A stretch of 64,000 bases of DNA from Sphaerulina vaccinii. Taxonomy: Eukaryota > Ascomycota > Dothideomycetes > Mycosphaerellales > Mycosphaerellaceae. The notes beneath the pieces were generated by a model that saw only the letters and a list, made by a program, of their open reading frames with translations, was not told the origin of the DNA and made no database searches. A program made the position numbers and the translations under genes. Positions 45,220 through 56,171 of the stretch are shown piece after piece. The DNA is taken from contig JAKUDP010000010.1 in the NCBI GenBank assembly GCA_022570795.1, forward strand, positions 1,798,001 to 1,862,000. The letters run 5' to 3'. Every line of letters starts with the position of its first letter. The first letter of the stretch is position 1.

Positions 45220-47110
45220 CTACTTAGTAGGTAGTAGAGATTAAAAAAGAATAGTATAAACTATTTAGTAAATATTACTAAAAAAGCTATAGTAAAGCTT
45301 ATATACCTAGCTTAGTTTTTAATAATATTAAAATACTTAAAAGTACTTTAAACTAGAATTAATAGTATAATAACTTCTTAGATACCTATAGTCTAGTAGA
45401 ACTAAGGCTCTTATTCAAAGGTAAATATACTAAACTATCTATTCTAATTAATTTTAAAAATAAAAAGATACTACTTCTAGTTATAGAATAGAATAGATAT
45501 ATTATAAATAAAAGTAACTTTAATAAGAAGAATAATATACTATTAGATATAATAAAATAATACTATACTCTAGATATATATAGTAAAATTAAAGCCTACT
45601 ACTATATATATAAAGCTCTTTAAATACTAGATCTAGAATACTTATTAACTAGTATAGATATTACTATAAGCTAGTACTAGTTACTTTACAAAATTAATTT
45701 CGATTAGTTTAATAGCTAGCTAACTTTTATTACTAAATTTAATAAGTATTAGAATAACTTTAACTAATTATAAGGTAATATTACTCTAGATAATAACTTT
45801 AAATACCTAGTATTTCTTAGTACTTTTAGAACAATCTTCTCTATCTAGGTTTTATTAATTAGCTAGACGTCTTATATAGCTAGATATAGTAATATTAGTA
45901 CTATTTAATTAATAAACTTCGATAAAATTACTATAGCTACTTATAACTACTTAGAGTCTATTCGAAATAGCGAACTATAGACTAGTAAAGCTAGACTATA
46001 TACTTTCTTTAATACTTATAGAAAGTATCCTTTTAATTAAACTCTAGGCCTACCTAATAGTCTAATTTAATAATATTTTGTCGGCTCTTCTAATACTTTC
46101 TATAGATTTAAATATACTAATAGCTTATAATATATTAGCTATATAAATACTTAATATATAGTTTAAAATTCGAATAAACGCCTCTATTAAACTAGTTAAT
46201 TTTAACTCTATTAACCTAGATCTAGAGCAAATATAGGACCTATCTCTTCTACTAACTTATATAATTAATTTAACTCTAGGTATAGATTAATATTTAGTAC
46301 TACTACTAATTCGAATATAGAGAATAAGCTACCTTAAGGAAATAATACTAGTTTTATATTATTTAAAAGTAGTACTAAAATTAGAAATACTTCTACCTCT
46401 TACTTTAGTATAGTTTTCTATATAACTTAAGTATCTAATAACCTATAGCCTACTACTAAAGCTATTTAAATAAAAGAGAATAGACTATATAAACTTAACT
46501 AGATTATTAATTCTAGAAATAAAAAGTATATATATAATTTAAAAGTAATATCTAGTAAATATATAAAATTCGAAATACCTATAAATATAATAGACTATAG
46601 TACTAGTTTTTAAAGTATTAGCTAGGGAACTATTAGTTTAATAGTTAAGATACCTACTAGACTATATAAGATTATAATTATAAAAGTTCTTTATATACTA
46701 TAAATAAGTATTAATCTTATTTTAGTAGTATAGCTAAATTAATATAATACTAAATATTACTCTACTATAGGCTACTATAGTTCTACTAATATATTAACTA
46801 GAGAGATTCTAGCTACTAGCTCGTAATATAGATTACTCTAGAAACTAGATATCTCTAAAGCTTAATTATTCTATATATACTAGAGTATTAATTTAGTAGA
46901 AGAAATACTAGATATAGAAATAGTTTTATTCTTTAATAAAAATCTAGTATAGAAACTACTACTATATATCTAGTACTACTAACCTAGATTTATAGGCTTA
47001 GATTTATTATATAGACTTCTATATTAACTAAATATTAGGTTTATTAATAGTATATTTAACTATAATATCTATAAGAAAGGTAAGGAATTATATAGAATAA
47101 AGTACTCTAA
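45220..47110 (+). pseudogene. Copia gag and protease region, degraded
   Basis: This resumes the Copia element after the Gypsy insertion. It is AT-rich and full of TAG/TAA, but lies immediately before the integrase and has Asn/Ser-rich frames. No single motif is clear; the assignment rests on position in the element. Confidence 0.5.
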
Positions 47111-47840
47111 GCTAACTAGAGCTACTATTCCTAGCGCCAAAATATATATAGATCTTAGAGACCTAGTTTCGGCTAGTTATAGTAAGAAATACTACCTAAT
47201 TATTATAGATAGCTATATATAGTTTACCTAAATCTTTAGACTTAAATCAAAATAGTAGTATAAGGTACTAGATCGATATAAGAAGTTTAAATATATACTC
47301 TAGATATAGTATAGTTTTAAGATTTAATTTATTTAAATAGATAGAAGCTCTAAATTCTTTACTATCTATAATATTATTTATTAAATAGTAGGTATTCGAT
47401 TTAACTATATAGCGCTCTATTTACTAAATTAAAATAGTATATCTAAGTATAAGTACCTTATACTCTAGAATATAATTCGATATATAAAAATTAATAGTAT
47501 TTTTAAAAAGGCTATCTAAATTAAGCTACTTAGAGCTACCTAATTTATTAATAACTATAGACTAATATAGGCTCTTACTAATAGAATAATACTATATAAA
47601 GCCTTCTATAGCAAGATTCTAGATATTAACTAGATATAAAAAATAGGCTATTATATATATAAGCTCGTACCTAAATACTAGTTTTCTAAAAAGTATAATA
47701 AATATATATACCTCTAAATTCTAATTAGCTTTAATCGGTACTATATCTATAGACTCTAGGACTCTTATACTAGTAAGGTCGAGCGCGCTAGGGAAGTAAT
47801 CTTTAATAAGAATATATACCTAGATAGTAGATCGATAGTA
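47110..47840 (+). pseudogene. Copia integrase, degraded
   Basis: One frame reads DLRDLVSASYSKKYYLIIIDSYI, the start of the Copia integrase core with the first catalytic Asp. It is followed by RSSKFFTIYNII, where Asp-x-x-Ser/Glu-Phe is expected, and FINNYRLI*ALTNRIILYKAFY near the C-terminal end. The order before reverse transcriptase is diagnostic of Copia. Confidence 0.87.
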
Positions 47841-48579
47841 GACTCTACTAGTAAATCTATTATTCAATTTCCTATAATATTAGTTAATAGTTAAGCTCTA
47901 TAGATACTAGAGATTATACTACTAGAGGGAGAAATATATTAGGCTATTCTACCTATAGATACTAAGTTTCTATTTAATATCTAAGAGCTACCTCGAATAA
48001 ATAAAGTACGCGCTATATAGATTAAGTAGAAGAAGTATAAGATATAACCTAGTAACTATAAACTTTAAAATCCGATTTAACTAATACTAATTATAAATAA
48101 TAGCTTTTAATAACTACTACTAGTACTACCTACTCTAATTCCGAATAGATCTATATCTATTAAAGTTCCTATTAATATTTAACTACTAATAATCTTTTCT
48201 AAGAATATATATCTAATTTCTAGCTACTTTGTCTCTAGCTTTAAAGAACTTTTTCTAAATATAGAAAATTCGATTATAAGCTTTTTTAATACTAGAGGTA
48301 TTATAGGCCTTAGGCTAGGACTAGTAGGCTTAGTAGACCTAGCCTATCTTTAGTCTTAGACTAAGCTAGCTTTCTATAGATTATTAATCTACTTCGACTT
48401 AACTTACTTTGTACCTATACTATAATAAGAGGCGAGCCTAGTTAAAATATAGAAGTAGAAATAGAGTAGTAGGTCGAAATTAGTACTCTAGGCTCTAACT
48501 ATATAATAAATAAAATATAGCTCTTAGATAATAATATTATTATATAAGCTAATATTACTTTACTAGATCTAGTCTATCT

Positions 48580-49300
48580 ACTAACTTATAAAAAGGCAAT
48601 TAATTTACTATATACTATATAATAGAAAGCTACTATAGATAGGAAATATAAGTTTCTAATAAAAAATATAATCTAGAATAAAATTAAAAAGTTAGAAGCT
48701 AATATAAACAAGTTACTAAGTAGTAGATAGGTATATAAGATTAAAAGAGGTTTAAAAAGTAAAATAACTAAGTTTAAAATATACTAGGTTATATAAGGCT
48801 TCTAATAATATAAGAGTATTAACTTTAATAAAATATTTATAGTAGTAGTTAAACTATAAATCTAGAGAATTCTATTTATACTAGTAGCTAGGTATAGCTA
48901 GAATATTAATTAAATAGATATTAAAATAGTATTCCTTTATAGAGAAATTAATACTAAAATATTTATAGTACTTCTACTAGAATATAAGATAGTAGATAGA
49001 GTTACTAAACTAAATAAGGCTCTATATAGATTAAAGTAGATACTATAAATCTAGTATAAAAATATTACTAGTACTCTAAAAGAACTTAGACTTATACTAT
49101 ATCTAAAGAATCTAGCTATATTTGTATTAAAAGACTAATAGTGCTTTGTTCTAGTATATATTAATAACCTACTAATTACTAGCTTCTTTTAACTAAAAAT
49201 TAATAAAATTAAAAAAGCTCTATTAGAGCACTATAATATAAAGAATCTAGAACTAGTAGAGTTCTTTCTTAGTATTAAAGTTAAAGAAACTCTAGAATAT
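48580..49300 (+). pseudogene. Copia reverse transcriptase, degraded
   Basis: Traces include ALYRLK (Copia ALYGLKQ box, 49020) and VYINNLLIT (49150-49180), where the catalytic YVDDLLI box is expected with both Asp changed to Asn. Intervening TAG codons stand where Trp and Gln belong. Confidence 0.87.
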
Positions 49301-49639
49301 ATTCGATTAAGCTAGAAAGCTTATTTTAAATTAATAATAGAGAAGTTTAACTTAGTAAATACTAACTCTATAGCTATACTAGAGAAGATAGGAGCTTAGT
49401 AGAAGTAGCTACTAGCTAGATCTAAAGTAATAATCTAGAACTACTTATTATATTAATTAATTATTAGATTACTACTATTCTATATAATAATAACTTAACT
49501 AGATATTACTTTTTATATAGAGATAGCTACTTAATACTACTCGAATTCTATAAAATAATATATAGAACTAGCTAAATAGATACTATAATACTTACTTAGA
49601 ACTAAAAATCTTATACTAGAATACTATAGTAGAGAATTA

Positions 49640-50090
49640 ACTATTAAAGTAATTAGCTATATAGACTCGGAATTTACTAGATACTAACTAGATAGTAAAT
49701 TAATTAGAAGTTACAATTTTATTATTACTAGAGCCGTAGTAAGCTAGTAGTATAAGAAGTAAAATATAGTTACTCTTTTAACTATAGAGGCCGAATTTAC
49801 TATTTTTTACTATACTATAAAAAAAGCAATCTAGTTATAGGAAATAATAGAATTTTTTAGTAGCTCTAATCTATATATACTAATTAATATAGATAATCAA
49901 GCTACTATTAGAATAGCTAACAATCTAGAGATATACGAGAAAGCAAAATATATCTAGATTTAATTTATATTTTTAAAAAAAATAAAATTAAAAAAAGAAC
50001 TATATAGTTACTATATATTAATAGAGTAACTAATATAGTAGATATCTTTACTAAAACTCTACTAATTAGAACTTTTATCTAGCACGCCTA
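49640..50090 (+). pseudogene. Copia RNase H, degraded
   Basis: One frame retains IEAEFTIFYY (for the TEAEY box) and DNQATIRIANN (for the DNQ-x-A-I-x-L-A-x-N box), then VTNIVDIFTK (for NxADxxTK). These are hallmark C-terminal motifs of Copia polyproteins. Confidence 0.88.
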
Positions 50091-50346
50091 TAGACTCGGA
50101 CTAGTAGGAGATACTAGTAATTTAGTATAGTTAAAAAAAGTAAAAGCCTTTAAGAATTAATAGTATAGATCTAGGAGTATAATAGTAAATAGGCACGACT
50201 TAATTAATAAGTTAAAGCAAGGAGGTAATACTTTTTTCCTTACGAGGTTTTTTATATAAAGTTATAGAATACTAGTAAAGTAGAAGTTAGTATAAAAGTA
50301 TTATTTAGAATAGTTTAATTATAGCCAATTACGAATCTAGTAGGAG

Positions 50347-50471
50347 TGTTGAAAGGTGGTCACTGCGTCAGGCGTATTACGCAATCAGCCTTAGGGGCAA
50401 AGTATTAATAGGGTGGATGCCGCTATCTCTTAGTTAGTTACTTAATCGAATGTGGCTCATAACTTCCAACA
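50347..50471 (+). repeat. Right LTR of the Copia element (125 bp), nearly unmutated
   Basis: It starts TGTTG and ends CAACA. A purine stretch (agtaggag) just before it may be the polypurine tract. Unlike the interior it keeps many CA and TG dinucleotides. It is the last transposon sequence before the Gid9/Fyv10 promoter. Confidence 0.93.
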
Positions 50472-50476
50472 TGACG
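50472..50476. repeat. Right target-site duplication of the Copia element (tgacg)
   Basis: This probably shows the original target sequence; the left copy (36892-36896) is taacg. Confidence 0.75.
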
Positions 50477-50573
50477 CACCAGAGCATGTGACATGAGCAT
50501 CATCCGCTTCATCGTCCTCTAATACATGTACTGAGCCAACATCAACCTCGCTGACTACGCTCAAGACGCAAAG

Positions 50574-51834
50574 ATGGCGGAAATGAGCAGTACCAAGCTG
50601 GAGCCGGATACGCACATGCTGCTCGACCAGCCTCTACTACGACTAACGCACGAGCTTTGCCGGAAGAACCTCAAGACAGCACAGCGACATATCGAGCAGA
50701 CCAGCAAGAACGTGCAGAAGGACGTGCAAGCCGCTACTACAGCCGTTGCTGCTGGTCAATCGCCCACACAGACGATCGCTGCGCTTGAAGCAACGCTGGC
50801 CAAGGCACAAAGTCTGAAGCGGAAGCTCGAAGCACTCCATGTCGAGGAGCAGCAGTTGCATCGGCAACAGCGCGCTCGTGTGCAGCATTTGCAGGAGCTC
50901 CACGAGATTCCCAATCTTGCCGACGTCAAATACGACAAGTGGGCACATGCACGGTTAGATCGGTTGCTGGTCGACTATCTGCTCCGACAGGGCTACACGC
51001 AGAGTGCCAGGGAATTGGCGGCGGAGAAAGAGGTAGCAGATCTGGTAGATGTGGACGTATTCGAGGACTGCGGACGTATCGAACATAGTCTGCGCTCAGG
51101 CCAGACGAAGGAGTGTCTGTCGTGGTGCAGTGACAACAAACAGGCCCTGAAGAAGCTCAACAGTAAGCTGGAGCTTGAGCTACGCCTACAGCAGTTCATT
51201 GAGCTGGCTCGTGGCGGCAGTCAGGTTGAGGCGATCGTTCACGCGCGCAAGCACCTTGCTAGTGAACAAGACTCGAGTTTCGGCCTCAGGGCTGCCGGTC
51301 TTCTTGCACATCCCGCAGACACTCCTGTAGAGCCATATCAGGTCAGTATCGTGTCCTCTTATGCATTCAATCAGAGTTCTCGGTCTGCAATCACTGACAT
51401 TGGTACAGGATATGTACAACACTGAAAGATATGCGTATCTTGCTGAGCAATTCATTCGAACTCATCACGAACTATTCAACCTGCCAACACAACCGCTGAT
51501 CCACATTGCACTTTCCGCGGGTCTTTCGGCTCTTAAGACGCCCAGCTGTCACTCGCAGTATGCACTGCAGGCCAGTGCCAATACCGGTGCGCCAGTCTGC
51601 CCTATTTGTAGCACAGAGCTAAATGAGCTCGCGAGGAATGTGCCTTACGCACATCATACCAAGAGCTATATCGAGGAAGACCCTGTTGTCCTGCCAAATG
51701 GTCGTGTCTTCGGGAGAGAAAGGCTGAAGAGGCTTAATGAGAAGTTGGGTACCAGGTCAGGCTGCATCAAAGATCCAACCAGTTTAGAGGATGAGTGGGA
51801 TGAGAAGGAGATCAAGAAAGTGTACATTTCTTGA
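50574..51834 (+). CDS. fyv10: GID/CTLH E3 ubiquitin ligase subunit Gid9/Fyv10 (MAEA family)
   Basis: Two exons, join(50574..51341, 51409..51834), 397 residues. A coiled-coil N-terminus is followed by LisH (about 122-154, RLDRLLVDYLLRQGYTQSAREL), CTLH (about 161-218), CRA, and a degenerate Gid-type RING from Cys320 (CPIC ... LPNGRVFGRERLKRLNEK). This order is that of yeast Fyv10/Gid9 and human MAEA, which pairs with Gid2/RMND5 as the catalytic module of the GID/CTLH ligase. In yeast it degrades gluconeogenic enzymes when glucose returns. The start codon is only 98 bp from the end of the transposon target duplication, so most of the former promoter is now 13.6 kb away. Confidence 0.93.
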
Positions 51835-52000
51835 GGCCATGGAAGCGTACCATGACGTATCCGTAAGAAACACAGTACTGAGGCCCAAGGATAACCTGTC
51901 TCCCTCTCTCTGTGCAAGCCGCGCTCCCGTCGCCTCACTTCCGTAACTTCTGTTGTCCTGACTGTCAAGATCGCGCACCCAGATTGGGGTCACGTCCATT

Positions 52001-52795
52001 TCATGACTGTGTCTCATCTGAGAATTGTTCAGACCGACCATCGTCTCGATTTCCGTCATCCTGGAAGAAGACCCAGTGTGGTAGACCAGACGCGCCTAGG
52101 GAGGCGGCCGAGTAATCCGTTGTGAGGTTCGGTGGATTCTGCCTTAGAGGCTGGATACTATCTGGTGGAGCAAACTTGTACACAGAAGGAGTGTTTGGGT
52201 CCGCATTTGCCGTCTGCTTGGCCACTGTAGAATGAGAAGCGGCTCTGATGGGGTCTGGCTTCGCGTTAAGAGTGTCTCTGGACGCAAGCTCTTCGCCGCC
52301 ACCGGTCGTAATTGGCGCAGCGCTGCTTGGCTTCGATGGAGATTGTGAAGCTGAGCCTTTCGCCGGCACTTGAAGGCTGGAAATGTGCGGCATTTGTTCT
52401 TGTTGGTACGTGGCAGTATGCGTCTGCGTGAGCGACTCCCTTGTTGTATGTATTGTGCTGATTGAAGACGAAGGTGAAAGATTCTGGCGCGATTGGCGTT
52501 CATCGTCCTTGGTGGACACACGGGTCGTCGTTGCCACACCAATTTCACCACTTCTGCTGTGCGTGGGTCTATTTGCCTCCTCATCTCGCTGTGGACTCCG
52601 CGCGCATGTCCGACCTCGAAAGTACCACAGCAGGGCACAGATCAGTGCCGTGATCGCTGAAGCACCGATCGCACTGCCAGCCACTGTGCCTGAGCTGAAA
52701 TTGGAGCTCGAAGTCGAGTCGCGAGCCGTGATGCTGACGGTGGCCGTGGACGGCGATGTGTTGCGCATCATTGTTGGGTCCACGTATGAGAGCAT
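52001..52795 (-). CDS. Single-TM protein, stress-sensor-like; N-terminus probably incomplete
   Basis: An open frame of 264 residues with Ser/Thr-rich lead, a TM helix at about 38-59 (GSAIGASAITALICALLWYF), a basic stop-transfer residue pair and a long disordered cytoplasmic tail. This is the layout of the C-terminal half of fungal WSC/Mid2-type or similar Ser-rich membrane proteins. A CAG acceptor just before the first Met (about 52,801) hints at an upstream exon encoding a signal peptide and ectodomain, which I could not place. It is convergent with the Gid9/Fyv10 gene, 166 bp away. No function can be assigned. Confidence 0.6.
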   Translation of the reverse strand: MLSYVDPTMMRNTSPSTATVSITARDSTSSSNFSSGTVAGSAIGASAITALICALLWYFRGRTCARSPQRDEEANRPTHSRSGEIGVATTTRVSTKDDERQSRQNLSPSSSISTIHTTRESLTQTHTATYQQEQMPHISSLQVPAKGSASQSPSKPSSAAPITTGGGEELASRDTLNAKPDPIRAASHSTVAKQTANADPNTPSVYKFAPPDSIQPLRQNPPNLTTDYSAASLGASGLPHWVFFQDDGNRDDGRSEQFSDETQS

Positions 52796-53047
52796 GTTCG
52801 ACCTGCATTAGGTACATTGCTCGGTATAGGGATTCTTGTCGAGTGATAGTTGAGGAGAAATGAAGACTCTAAGCATGACTAGCGCCGTTTTTGCATGCAG
52901 GGATGTGGGTAAGGTATAAACGTCTGGCATGTTGCACTTGGATCTTGCACCTAATTTGTTCCGGGGCAGACTGGCGTTCCAGACAAGTCATTGTTCGATG
53001 TTGTTGGGTGGCTGCAGAGAGCCTCCACTAAGTACAAGAAATTGCAC

Positions 53048-55145
53048 TCATCTGCGTTCTGGTAATTCATTGACGAATGCCTGATGTTCATCCACCACCC
53101 ATTGGCAGAATGACGCCCATTCCTGTTCGAAAGTCCCCTGGAGCTGAGCTCGTTGATTGTAATCCAGACATGAATGTTCGATGCTCCACAGTGCCAGCTG
53201 CTTCCAGCCGTGAATGCTCATTCTCGGGTCACCTACGAGAACCTGGTAGAATTCATACGACAAAGACTTGCTGTCCAGCGTGGGGCCCCTACGCGCAGGT
53301 CAAATCAGTGATATTTCGAGGCAAGTTGCTCACTTATACGACTTACCTGAATAATGACGGATTATCTGCATTGAGTGTGCAGTGAAGACCTGCCGCCAGC
53401 AGCTCTGGGAAATGATGCTCCCTAGCATTACTGCACAGACCTAGCAGCTCATTGGATATTGGACAGAGCTCCAAGCAGATCTTATTCTTCTTATACTGCT
53501 CGACCAGCGTGGGATGCTTGAGGATCGCATAGCCGTGACCGATACGCTTCGCGTTCAATAGTAGCGAATCATACAGATTGCTGTTCTCGGGATTGTGGGA
53601 GCCACCAGTGTCCAAAAGAGATTCACCGGCATGGAACATGAATGGAATCGTCACGTTGAGTGCTTTGCACGATTCGGTAAATGCAAGTAACAGATCAGCG
53701 TAGAATCCAATGTGGTTCGGTCGGTCCTCAGCCCCCACTAGATCAAAGCCGCAGATGAGGTCTGGAAACTTCAACTTCAGGTTCAAGCAATTCTCCAGTT
53801 CGGACTGCATTCTCTGGCGGGGAATGCTTCTAGGCGTGCAGTAGATGATCTTGAGTCCGAAAGGAAAGAGATGTAGTTGGTTGGCAGCTCTCAGCTCGGC
53901 TTCCTTCTTCTTGAGCTCTTCGCACACGATGGCCATCTGCATGGCATGATCGAGTCTTTGAATACCATCATTCGCAGGGATGTCCTTGTCCAGAAGCATA
54001 GGTCGGAGTTCAGCATACATGACCTTGTCCCTGATCATGCTATCGATGGCATGGCCAATGTACCATCGGTAAACTGCCTCGTAGTTGAGAAGACCTTTGA
54101 AAGCCCGAGTGCCCTGGTTGAAGCAGGCCCACACCCGGTTGGTGGTCTGCGGCCCTTCGTATGCATTTCTTCTTGTAATGATCATTTTATCACGAACCCA
54201 CTGCTCCGCCTTTGTGAATTCCTCACTATTCGGTGCAGCATTCTCGATATACACATCTTCTGGAAACCTGGTACGGAAGTCTCGCCACAGCATCCAAGCT
54301 GTACGATGTTGCCACTGGGCATGAGTCTTTGCTTTGACCTCAGGATCATACTCCTTGGAGAAGATATCACCTTGGGCGGTATCTTTCGGTAGTACATCAA
54401 ACACAATTTCGCATTCATCGTAATCCGACAGATTAACGAGAGGCTTTGTGCTCCGGACGAACATCGTGTCCGCGACAGCTGGAGATCTTGCGTGTGGCAG
54501 TAGCACTTCTGCTGGTAGCTCAGCATTGAAATGCAGGTGCAGGTGAGCACCTTTGGGCATGTGCTGCGCAATGTCAAAGACTTTACTGCGATCTACGCGA
54601 TCTTTGTTGATAAGGAAGCGCCCGCCCATATCACGGGTGTCTTCTCCGGGAATAGCTTCGCCAGGTCGGTTGCCGAAGAGCTCTGAATCATAGCGTTCGT
54701 TTTCTCTGATCGCAATGAGGACGGAATTTGCTAAGACCTCAATTTCGCTGGCATTTCTCCGTACGGGCTCGTCCCAAGCTGCCTGGCGTTCTTCGTGCAG
54801 GAGTTTCTCGCGATCCTTACTATACTTGCTAAACGTCGTCGACTTCTCGATTTGTTCCGCAAGTATAGTACCTGCTGTTGCAATCGGATCGTTTGCCTCC
54901 ATCGTGACCCCTGCTGGCGAAGTCCTACGGAATAGGGAAACTCTTGAGGATTTCCGGCGAGGTTGTTCTGACGGAACCTCTGGTTGATCAGTCCCGTTCG
55001 ATATCGCTTTATTGTTCACTTTGCGACGTTTTATCTGACAACGATCAGCTGTATCCAGGATCGCTTTGATGCGTTGCGCGCGTGTCAAAGAGCAATCTGC
55101 CGCAAACGAAAGACTTACTTTGTCCTTGAGTTTGATACCAAACAT
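53048..55145 (-). CDS. Adenosine deaminase-related protein (ADGF/CECR1-type)
   Basis: Two exons, complement(53048..53270, 53347..55145), 673 residues. The metal site HLHLH (about residue 200, MPKGAHLHLHFNAE), the substrate segment FHAGE (about 507), RIGHGYA and the closing NADNPSLF are all present, as in adenosine deaminases. The long N-terminal part and spacing fit the ADGF/ADA2 group more than classical ADA. No signal peptide is evident, unlike animal ADA2, so it may be cytosolic. The reaction would be adenosine (or deoxyadenosine) to inosine plus ammonia. The 84-bp segment 55035-55118 starts GTAAGT and ends CAG with no stop, so it might be an in-frame intron; removing it would give 645 residues. 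Confidence 0.88.
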
Positions 55146-56171
55146 GATCAGTAGAATCAGCGACGATACTCAATGCTTGCAACAGTCTCAGTTACAATTG
55201 GCATTGTCTGTCAACGTCGATAATGCTGTCGGCCCACGTCAGCATGGATTCTGCCATGTAACATCTGTAGCGAAGCACCTGAGAATCATCCGATACCCGA
55301 AAAGCAAAGAGAAGCGGCCACTTACGCACAAGTGAACAGAAGGCGGGCCTTCAAGGGAAGCAATGTTATGTTCCAGCGTGGGAGAGGGGCAAACACGCTA
55401 TCGGTATTCCGCAGTCGTACGCTTGAGAGGCCTGAAGTCAGTAGCTGGCGGCCTGTGTTCTATCGAGTGCCGATGTTTGTGCAAGTTTCAAGACCGAACG
55501 AGCTGATTGAGGCCACTCCCAGTCTCGTTGGAGGCTTGACTGCGCCCCCTTCGCTGTATCACAACGGCTAGCTGATCATGGCGAGTGCAAGGCGGGGCAA
55601 AGAGCTACGAGACCGCAAGCTATGCGTTCCTTGGAGCCGCGATAAGATACGAATTGAGGCAGCATGCACACTACAGATGTCGGTCATTAGATGTGGTGTC
55701 TCAACGTGAGGCGGAAGCACTCAGCTGGAGGAAGGAGGAAGGAGCGAGTGGATCGACGGCTGCTCCCGCTCTTCTTATAAGCGATTTGTTTCCACCTTCT
55801 CGTCTTTCCTCCCGAAGCACATACTCCATAGTGCGCCTTGGGTCGCACGTTCCATCAGGCGAGAGCTGAGGGTGCAGGACGAAACGAAGTTGATCCAGAC
55901 ACTGACTACAATATGCATGCGAGTTGAGCTCAAGCCTCATGCAGCAGGGTGGAGGCGGAAGGCTGAACTACGCGCTGTCCAGCCTGATACATCGAGGGAC
56001 GAATCGAGTCGCCTCGTGGACGCCCTCTGGAGGCTGAGCTGAGATTTCATCGCCTTTACTTTCTTGTACATATCATTATACTTATTTGAATCCCTTATCT
56101 TTGGCTTTTTGAAGCTAGGCCATCACAAGCTGAACAAATATACGGACATACCACAAGTCGGGACGACAGGC
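55146..56171. promoter_or_regulatory. Divergent promoter region, ADGF (-) / membrane protein (+)
   Basis: About 1 kb between two start codons pointing away from each other. Frames at 55332-55571 and 55585-55869 have no features. The right end is AT-rich. No specific motif can be named. Confidence 0.45.

Larger units (their letters stand above)
36897..50471 (+). mobile_element. Outer Ty1/Copia LTR retrotransposon, RIP-degraded, interrupted by a Gypsy element
   Basis: LTRs of 125 bp (36897-37021 and 50347-50471) begin TGTTG; the right copy ends CAACA. Removing the nested Gypsy element and one copy of its duplication leaves about 6.5 kb. The order integrase (about 47,120), reverse transcriptase (48,580-49,300) and RNase H (49,640-50,090) is that of Copia elements; in Gypsy elements integrase comes last. 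Every long frame is broken by TAA and TAG codons, as expected from C-to-T change at CAA, CAG and on the other strand at TGG. The element is dead and reads left to right. Confidence 0.92.

Noticed and set aside
36897..50471. The AT-rich block as a centromere, mitochondrial insertion or CRISPR-like array
   Set aside because: Two sets of LTRs, target duplications and ordered gag/pol domain traces explain it fully as nested retrotransposons.
53877..54392. A 171-codon plus-strand frame
   Set aside because: Antisense to conserved ADGF deaminase sequence.
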